Shown here: one piece after another, positions 49,566-54,083 of the stretch | How positions within the stretch are numbered: position 1 is the stretch's first letter | How the letters are laid out: every line of letters starts with the position of its first letter | NCBI GenBank assembly: GCA_009692705.1 | Contig: SHYR01000005.1 | Coordinates: 1-54,083, forward strand | Origin: Dehalococcoidia bacterium | GTDB lineage: Bacteria > Chloroflexota > Dehalococcoidia > UBA2979 | Reading direction: 5' to 3' | DNA length: 54,083 bases | Made by a program: the position numbers and the translations under genes | Notes under the pieces: generated by a model | What the model was told of the DNA's origin: nothing | Database searches by the model: none | What the model saw: only the letters and a program-made list of their open reading frames with translations

Positions 49566-51986
49566 ATGCTGGTCTCGCTGAAGTGGCTGCGCGACTACCT
49601 CGAGCTGCCGGCCACGGTGGACATCGATGACCTGGCGCACCGCCTGACGATGGCCTCGGCGGAGGTGGAGGGCATCCGCCGCACCGGCGCGCAGTGGGAC
49701 CGCGCGCTCGTCACCGTCGGCGCGGTGCTCACCGTCGAGCCGCACCCCAACGCCGACCGCCTGCGGCTCGCCACCGTGAACTACGGCGGCGCGCAGCCGC
49801 AGCAGGTGGTGTGCGGCGCGCCCAACGTCGCCGCCGGCCAGCGCATCGCCTTCGCGCGGGAGGGGGCGACGCTCTTCGACGGCCCCGGCGGCGCATCGAG
49901 CACGCTCAAGCGCGCGAAGATCCGCGGCGTGGAGTCGGCGGGGATGGTGCTCTCGGAGCGCGAGCTGGGGCTCTCCGACGCGCACGAGGGCATCCTGGTG
50001 CTGCCGCCGGACGCGACCCCCGGCACCCCGCTCGCCGACTACCTCGGCGACGTGGTGCTGGACGTGCACGTGTGGCCGAACCGCGCCGACATGATGAGCA
50101 TGCTCGGCGTCGCGCGCGAGCTGGGTGCGATCCTCGGGCTGCCCGCGCGCGAGCCGCCGGAGCAGTACCGCGAAGACGGACCGCCGGCCGCCGAGGCGGT
50201 GGCGGTGGCGATCGACGACCCCGCCCTCTGCGCGCGCTACATCGCCGCCGTGATCGAGGGCGTGACGGTCGGGGACTCGCCGCGCTGGCTGCAGGACCGC
50301 CTGCGCGCCGCCGGGCAGCGCCCGATCAACAACGTCGTGGACGTCACCAACTACGTGATGCTCGAGCTGGGCCAGCCGCTGCATGCCTTCGACCTCGCGC
50401 AGGTACGCGGGCGCGTGACCGTACGCACCGCGCGCCCCGGCGAGCGGCTGCGCACACTCGACGGGCAGGACCGCGAGCTGACCGTCGACACGCTGCTGAT
50501 CACCGACGAGCGCGGCCCGCTCGCGCTGGCCGGGGTGATGGGCGGGCAGGACACCGAGGTCTCGCCTCACACCAGCACTATCCTGCTGGAGGCCGCGCGC
50601 TTCGACCCCGCCAGCATCCGCCGCACCTCCACGCGGCTCAGGCTGCGCTCGGAGTCCTCGTCGCGCTTCGAGCGCGGGCTCTCGCCGGAGCTGGCGCTGC
50701 ACGCGGCGCGGCGCGCCACGCGGCTGCTGGTGGAGCTCTGCGGCGGGCGGGCGCGGCGCGGGCTGGTGGATGTCTATCCGCGGCCCCAGCCCGCGCCGCG
50801 CCTGCACGTGACGAGCGCCCGGCTCGACACAGTGATCGGCTTCGCGGTCCCCACCCCGGAGGTGGAGCATGGGCTGCGCGCGCTGGGCTTCGAGGTCGCG
50901 GCGCGCGGCGACGGCTTCGAGGTGCAGCCGCCGTGGTGGCGCACCGACGTCGCGATCCCGGACGACGTCGCCGAGGAGGTGGTGCGCATCGCCGGCTACG
51001 ACCGGCTGCCCGCCACCACGCTCGCCGGTCACATCCCGCCGCCGGAGCCGCGCCCGCTGGTGGAGGCGCGCGAGCGCCTGCGCGAGGGGCTCGTCGCCGC
51101 CGGGCTGCACGAGGTGATCACCTACTCGCTGACCTCGCAGGAGATGCTGCGCCGCGTGCTGCCGCCCGAGCAGCTGGCGACGCTGCGCCCGCTGCGCCTC
51201 AGCAACCCGCTGACCGCGGACCGCGAGCTGCTGCGGCCCACGCTCCGCCACGCGCTGCTGGAGGCGATGGACCGCAACCTGCGCGCGGGGGCTGGGGAGG
51301 TCGCGCTGTTCGAGATCGCGCGCGTCTACCTGCGCCGCGAGGGCGCCGCCGGCCCGCTGCCGGAGGAGCGCGAGATGGCCGCCGGCGCGCTCTGCGGCTT
51401 CGAGCCCGACCGCTGGGGCCGCGCCACCGACCGCCGGCTCGACTTCTTCGACGCCAAGAGCGCGCTCGAGCAGGCGTTCGCGCAGCTCGGGGTCACACCG
51501 CGGTTCGTGGCTGGCGAGGAGTTCGGCATGCTGCCCGGGCGCGTCGCGCGCCTGCGCCTCGGGGGCGAAGACGTGGGAGTGGTCGGCGTGCTGCACCCGG
51601 ACACGCTCGCACGCTTCGAGATCGACCAGCCGGTGGTGCTGTTCGAGCTCGACCTCGCGCGGCTGCTGCCGCAGGTGCCGCCGCGCCACCAGGCAGTGCC
51701 GGTGCCACGCTTCCCGGCCGTCGAACAGGATCTAGCGCTGGTGGTGAACGTCGATGTGCCGGCGGGGGCGCTGCGCGCGCTGATCGAGCGCTCGCCGCTG
51801 GTGGCCGCGGTGGCGGTGTTCGACGTCTACCGCGGGGAGCAGCTACCGGCGGATAAGAAGTCGGTGGCGTTCGCGATCCGCTACCAGGCCACCGACCGTA
51901 CGCTCACCAGCGAGGACGCCAACCGCGAGCAGGCGCGGATCGTGGCGCGGCTGGAGCGCGAGTTCGGCGCGACGCCCCGCGCCTGA
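49566..51986 (+). CDS. pheT: Phenylalanyl-tRNA synthetase beta subunit
   Basis: 806 residues. Domain order: EMAP-like OB (about 40-150; VEPHPNADRLRLATVN), B3/4 editing (about 210-370; NNVVDVTNYVMLELGQPLHAFD), B5 (about 405-470), catalytic-like core (EVITYSLTSQEMLRR) and the C-terminal FDX-ACB anticodon domain (VPRFPAVEQDLALVVNVDVP to the end). ATG 49566. It is convergent with rplT. Confidence 0.98.
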   Translation: MLVSLKWLRDYLELPATVDIDDLAHRLTMASAEVEGIRRTGAQWDRALVTVGAVLTVEPHPNADRLRLATVNYGGAQPQQVVCGAPNVAAGQRIAFAREGATLFDGPGGASSTLKRAKIRGVESAGMVLSERELGLSDAHEGILVLPPDATPGTPLADYLGDVVLDVHVWPNRADMMSMLGVARELGAILGLPAREPPEQYREDGPPAAEAVAVAIDDPALCARYIAAVIEGVTVGDSPRWLQDRLRAAGQRPINNVVDVTNYVMLELGQPLHAFDLAQVRGRVTVRTARPGERLRTLDGQDRELTVDTLLITDERGPLALAGVMGGQDTEVSPHTSTILLEAARFDPASIRRTSTRLRLRSESSSRFERGLSPELALHAARRATRLLVELCGGRARRGLVDVYPRPQPAPRLHVTSARLDTVIGFAVPTPEVEHGLRALGFEVAARGDGFEVQPPWWRTDVAIPDDVAEEVVRIAGYDRLPATTLAGHIPPPEPRPLVEARERLREGLVAAGLHEVITYSLTSQEMLRRVLPPEQLATLRPLRLSNPLTADRELLRPTLRHALLEAMDRNLRAGAGEVALFEIARVYLRREGAAGPLPEEREMAAGALCGFEPDRWGRATDRRLDFFDAKSALEQAFAQLGVTPRFVAGEEFGMLPGRVARLRLGGEDVGVVGVLHPDTLARFEIDQPVVLFELDLARLLPQVPPRHQAVPVPRFPAVEQDLALVVNVDVPAGALRALIERSPLVAAVAVFDVYRGEQLPADKKSVAFAIRYQATDRTLTSEDANREQARIVARLEREFGATPRA

Positions 51987-52046
51987 GCGCGACGCGCGAT
52001 CCTAGGTGGCTGGCGGTTGGGGGCCGCGGCGCCGCTGGCAGTGCGG

Positions 52047-52406
52047 CTAGGCGGCGAGCGCCGCTTTCGCGCGCGTGGCGACCTGCGCGAAGCCCGCGGG
52101 GTCGCGCACCGCAAGCTCGGCGAGCGCCTTGCGGTCCAACTCGATGCCGGCGCGGTGCAGGCCGTTGATCAGCCGTCCGTAGGTGATGCCGTGCAGCCGC
52201 GCGGCGGCGTTGATGCGCACGATCCAAAGCTTGCGGAAGTCCCCCTTGCGCGCACGCCGGTCTTCCCAAGCGTAGCGCAGCGCGTGCAGCATCGACTCGT
52301 GCGCCACCCTGTAGTTCTTGTGGCGCTTGCCGCGGTGGCCCTGCGTGCGGGCGAGCACCTTGTTGTGACGGGCGTGCGACGCGACGCGCGCGCGGGCTCG
52401 TGGCAT
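52047..52406 (-). CDS. rplT: 50S ribosomal protein L20
   Basis: 119 residues, the usual length. It begins [19 protein letters not shown] and contains [19 protein letters not shown] and the C-terminal [17 protein letters not shown]. It binds 23S rRNA early in assembly. It is the last gene of infC-rpmI-rplT. A 9-bp hairpin lies between rpmI and rplT. Confidence 0.98.
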   Translation of the reverse strand: MPRARARVASHARHNKVLARTQGHRGKRHKNYRVAHESMLHALRYAWEDRRARKGDFRKLWIVRINAAARLHGITYGRLINGLHRAGIELDRKALAELAVRDPAGFAQVATRAKAALAA

Positions 52407-52431
52407 CTCGTTCCTCGACGTTCGACTGCGC

Positions 52432-52455
52432 CCGCCGGCCGTGGCCGGCCGGCGG
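52432..52455 (-). promoter_or_regulatory. Hairpin in the rpmI-rplT gap
   Basis: CCGCCGGCC / GGCCGGCGG, a 9-bp stem with a 6-base loop, lies in the 63-base space between rpmI and rplT. It may be involved in L20 feedback control, known in other bacteria; here that is only suggested by position. Confidence 0.35.
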
Positions 52456-52469
52456 CGGCTGCGGGCAAG

Positions 52470-52667
52470 CTACGAGTATGGCAGCAGACGCTTGATGGCG
52501 CGAGTGTGGGTGGCGTGCACCTCCTGCATCTCGCGCAGCGAGTAAAGCGTCTCATTCCGCTTCTTGGAGCGCATATGGCCGCGGTGGTGGGCGTTCATGA
52601 AGAAGCGCCCCGAGCCCGTGACCTTCACGCGCTTCGCGGCGCCCTTGTGGGTCTTCATCTTCGGCAT
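52470..52667 (-). CDS. rpmI: 50S ribosomal protein L35
   Basis: 65 residues. The conserved start MPKMKTHKGAAKRVKVTGSG fixes ATG 52667, only four bases after the infC stop. Basic body and the C-terminal TRAIKRLLPY match L35. Confidence 0.97.
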   Translation of the reverse strand: MPKMKTHKGAAKRVKVTGSGRFFMNAHHRGHMRSKKRNETLYSLREMQEVHATHTRAIKRLLPYS

Positions 52668-52671
52668 CGGT

Positions 52672-53355
52672 TCAACCCCCTCCACCCACCGGCGCCACCG
52701 GCTCGGCCTGCTCGGCCGGCTCGGGCTTGACGCCACCAGCCGCGCTGTCGGCCCTGGCCGCCCGCGCGGGCTTCTCGGCCTTCTCGCTCTGCTGCGACCG
52801 CTTCGCCGGCTCCAGCACCATCGTCATGAAGCGGCCCTCGAGGCTCGGCGACCGCTCCATCGTGCCGGCGTCGCTCACCTCGGCGAAGAAGCGGTCCAGC
52901 AGGTCGCGTCCCACCTCCGGGTGCGTGATCTCGCGCGCGCGAAACATCACGGAGACCTTCACCTTGTCGCCCGCCGCCAGCAGCTTGCGAGTCGTACGCG
53001 CCTTGAAGTCGATGTCGTGCTGGTCGATCTTGACGCGCATCCGCACCTCGCGCAGCTCGACATTCTTGGAGCCGCGCCGGGACTCGCGCTCGCGCTTCGC
53101 CTGCTCGTACTTGTACTTCCCGTAGTCCATGATGCGGCATACGGGGGGATCGGCGGTGGGCGCGATCTCGACCAGATCGAGCCCCGCTTCGTCGGCGAGC
53201 CGCTGCGCCTCCGTCGCCGTCATCACGCCCAGCTGGTCGCCGTCGCGGATTACCCGCAGGCGCGGTGCGCGCACCTGCTCGTTGATGCTGAGTTCCTTCG
53301 CTATCGCCTTCGCTCCTCGCTGCTGGCGGCGGGCCGTGCCGGCACCGCTGGCCAT
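52672..53355 (-). CDS. infC: Translation initiation factor IF-3
   Basis: 227 residues. The N-domain begins NEQVRAPRLRVIRDGDQLGVM and the C-domain contains PPVCRIMDYGKYKYEQAKRE and VMFRAREITHPEVGRDLLDR. A disordered Lys/Ala/Pro/Gly tail of about 45 residues follows, longer than usual. ATG 53355 is chosen; an in-frame GTG (53364) is buried in a hairpin. TAGAAT (53394-53389) with TTGTGA (53418-53413) is the promoter. It controls start-codon choice and subunit joining. Confidence 0.97.
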   Translation of the reverse strand: MASGAGTARRQQRGAKAIAKELSINEQVRAPRLRVIRDGDQLGVMTATEAQRLADEAGLDLVEIAPTADPPVCRIMDYGKYKYEQAKRERESRRGSKNVELREVRMRVKIDQHDIDFKARTTRKLLAAGDKVKVSVMFRAREITHPEVGRDLLDRFFAEVSDAGTMERSPSLEGRFMTMVLEPAKRSQQSEKAEKPARAARADSAAGGVKPEPAEQAEPVAPVGGGG

Positions 53356-53360
53356 CGATT

Positions 53361-53387
53361 GCACGGCGCCTGTGGGCGCCGCCGTGC
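53361..53387 (-). promoter_or_regulatory. infC leader hairpin overlapping an alternative start
   Basis: GGCGCC / GGCGCC within a 7-bp stem (53364-53370 with 53375-53381), or alternatively GCACGGC / GCCGTGC (53361-53367 with 53381-53387). The two pairings exclude each other. The stem lies five to six bases upstream of the infC ATG and covers the upstream GTG. Confidence 0.45.
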
Positions 53388-53388
53388 G

Positions 53389-53418
53389 ATTCTAGCATCC
53401 GCCGATCCCGGCTCACAA
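53389..53418 (-). promoter_or_regulatory. infC promoter (TTGTGA-18-TAGAAT)
   Basis: Minus strand: TTGTGA (53418-53413), an 18-base spacer, TAGAAT (53394-53389). A transcript starting about seven bases on would open with the infC leader hairpin. Confidence 0.55.
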
Positions 53419-53448
53419 CGGGAGCCGCCCGCACGCCGGGCGGCGATG

Positions 53449-53982
53449 CTATGCGCCTGCCTCCGGATCGTCTGGGGTGTATTCGACGAGCAGCCCGCCC
53501 TTCTCCACGCGATCACCCTTCGTGGCGTGCACCGCGGTCACGACCCCGGCGTACCGCGCCTGCACCTCGTTCTGCATCTTCATCGCTTCCACCACCAGCA
53601 GCGGCTGCGCCACCGCGACGCGGTCGCCCACCGCGACGTGCACCGCCACCACCACGCCGGGCAACGGCGCCGTCACTCTACCCGGCAGGTCGGTGAGGCC
53701 GGCCACCGGGCCGCGGCCGCGGCGCGCCGACGAGGCGGGCTCGATCACGAAGCGCCGGCCCTCGAGCGTGACCTCGAAGCCCTGCCCGCGCCGCGCGACG
53801 TAGGCGAAGAGCCGGCGCGCGCCGACCTGCAGCGAGAACAGGCCGGGGAGCGTGCCCGCCAGCAGCTCGACGGCGACCGGCGCGCCGTCGTCGACCGTGA
53901 CGGAGCCGCCGGCGTCGCCGGGCCCCGCCTCCAGCACCACCGTGCGCTCGCGACCGCTCAGGAGGAAGCGCCACCGCGCCAA
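53449..53982 (-). CDS. Biotin carboxyl carrier (biotinyl-domain) protein
   Basis: 177 residues. The C-terminal biotinyl domain carries VEAMKMQNEV with biotin-accepting Lys135, flanked by the PLPGVVVAVHVAVGD and GDRVEKGGLLVEY halves. The N-terminal ~90 residues resemble the linker domain of propionyl/methylcrotonyl-CoA carboxylase alpha subunits, so it may belong to an acyl-CoA carboxylase whose other subunits lie outside the window. TTG 53982 is supported by GGAGGG eight bases upstream; the ATG next to that sequence is in another frame. Confidence 0.85.
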   Translation of the reverse strand: MARWRFLLSGRERTVVLEAGPGDAGGSVTVDDGAPVAVELLAGTLPGLFSLQVGARRLFAYVARRGQGFEVTLEGRRFVIEPASSARRGRGPVAGLTDLPGRVTAPLPGVVVAVHVAVGDRVAVAQPLLVVEAMKMQNEVQARYAGVVTAVHATKGDRVEKGGLLVEYTPDDPEAGA

Positions 53983-54012
53983 CCGCGCATCCCTCCAATC
54001 CCCGTGCGCTGC

Positions 54013-54073
54013 GTGACGGCGGCGCTGCGCCCGGCGCGGCCCCAGCCGCCGCCGGGCGCAGCGCCGCCGTCAC
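54013..54073. terminator. Long GC inverted repeat at the right edge
   Basis: Two perfectly complementary 24-nt arms (54013-54036 and 54050-54073). Inside, CGGC (54037-54040) pairs with GCCG (54045-54048) leaving loop CCCA and one bulged C. It lies upstream of the biotinyl gene and downstream of whatever minus-strand gene is beyond the window, so it is probably that gene's terminator. There is no T run. Confidence 0.7.
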
Positions 54074-54083
54074 CTGCTCCCCC

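Overview
This window is about 54 kb of very GC-rich bacterial chromosome, tightly packed with housekeeping genes and without rRNA genes, CRISPR arrays, prophage genes or transposases. GTG starts are common and many neighbouring genes overlap by four bases (ATGA or GTGA). Gene order and content (ppdK beside dgt-dnaG-rpoD; aroQ-pepP-efp; a TIGR01906-type membrane protein; a MobB-like protein with a C-terminal extension; a bifunctional AroKB) suggest a member of the Chloroflexota, perhaps Dehalococcoidia-like. That placement is inference from gene content, not from a marker-gene tree.

Layout. 0.2-9.0 kb: an RRM RNA-binding protein, a VOC/glyoxalase protein, tRNA-Phe, a DRTGG/BioD-like protein, a site-2-protease homologue with CBS domains, PcrA helicase, a zinc-ribbon membrane protein, a thioredoxin-like protein, a TIGR01906 membrane protein coupled to an alpha/beta hydrolase, and an FmdB-type zinc ribbon. 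9.2-15.7 kb (minus strand): dgt (frameshifted), a possible micro-ORF, an SH3b/CARDB envelope protein, a DinB-like protein, dnaG and rpoD. 15.9-18.8 kb: ppdK. 18.8-35.8 kb (minus strand): a long block with glmU, a CNNM/CorC transporter, a broken dprA, topA, a XerC/D recombinase, aroQ-pepP-efp, xseA-xseB, a formyltransferase, rluB-type synthase-cmk-plsC and glmS. 35.9-44.9 kb (plus strand): alaS-ruvX-mltG-aroE-(unknown)-aroC-aroKB-acyP. 45-48.3 kb (minus strand): mobB-like, moeA, a stand-alone Lrp/AsnC effector domain and a sortase. 48.4-52 kb: pheS-pheT, facing infC-rpmI-rplT on the other strand. 53.4-54 kb: a biotin carboxyl carrier protein.

How the genes work together. Four shikimate-pathway activities plus shikimate dehydrogenase are here (aroQ apart; aroE, aroC and fused aroKB in one operon). 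Translation is represented by alaS, pheST, infC-rpmI-rplT, efp and tRNA-Phe. DNA replication and repair is represented by dnaG, topA, pcrA, xseAB, a XerC/D recombinase and ruvX. Envelope precursor supply and cell-wall remodelling is represented by glmS, glmU, mltG, plsC and the sortase.

The most interesting non-coding signals are: four tandem 14-bp units built on the palindrome CGATATCG between the divergent sortase and pheST genes; a 10-nt leader segment exactly complementary to the start of the RRM-protein gene, a candidate RNA switch; a 24-bp-arm inverted repeat at the right edge; overlapping divergent -10 elements between glmU and alaS; and -10 motifs placed 6-10 bases before several start codons, suggesting leaderless transcripts. 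dprA carries four apparent frame breaks, one caused by a 19-bp tandem duplication; dgt carries one. These are either real decay or indel errors in the assembly.
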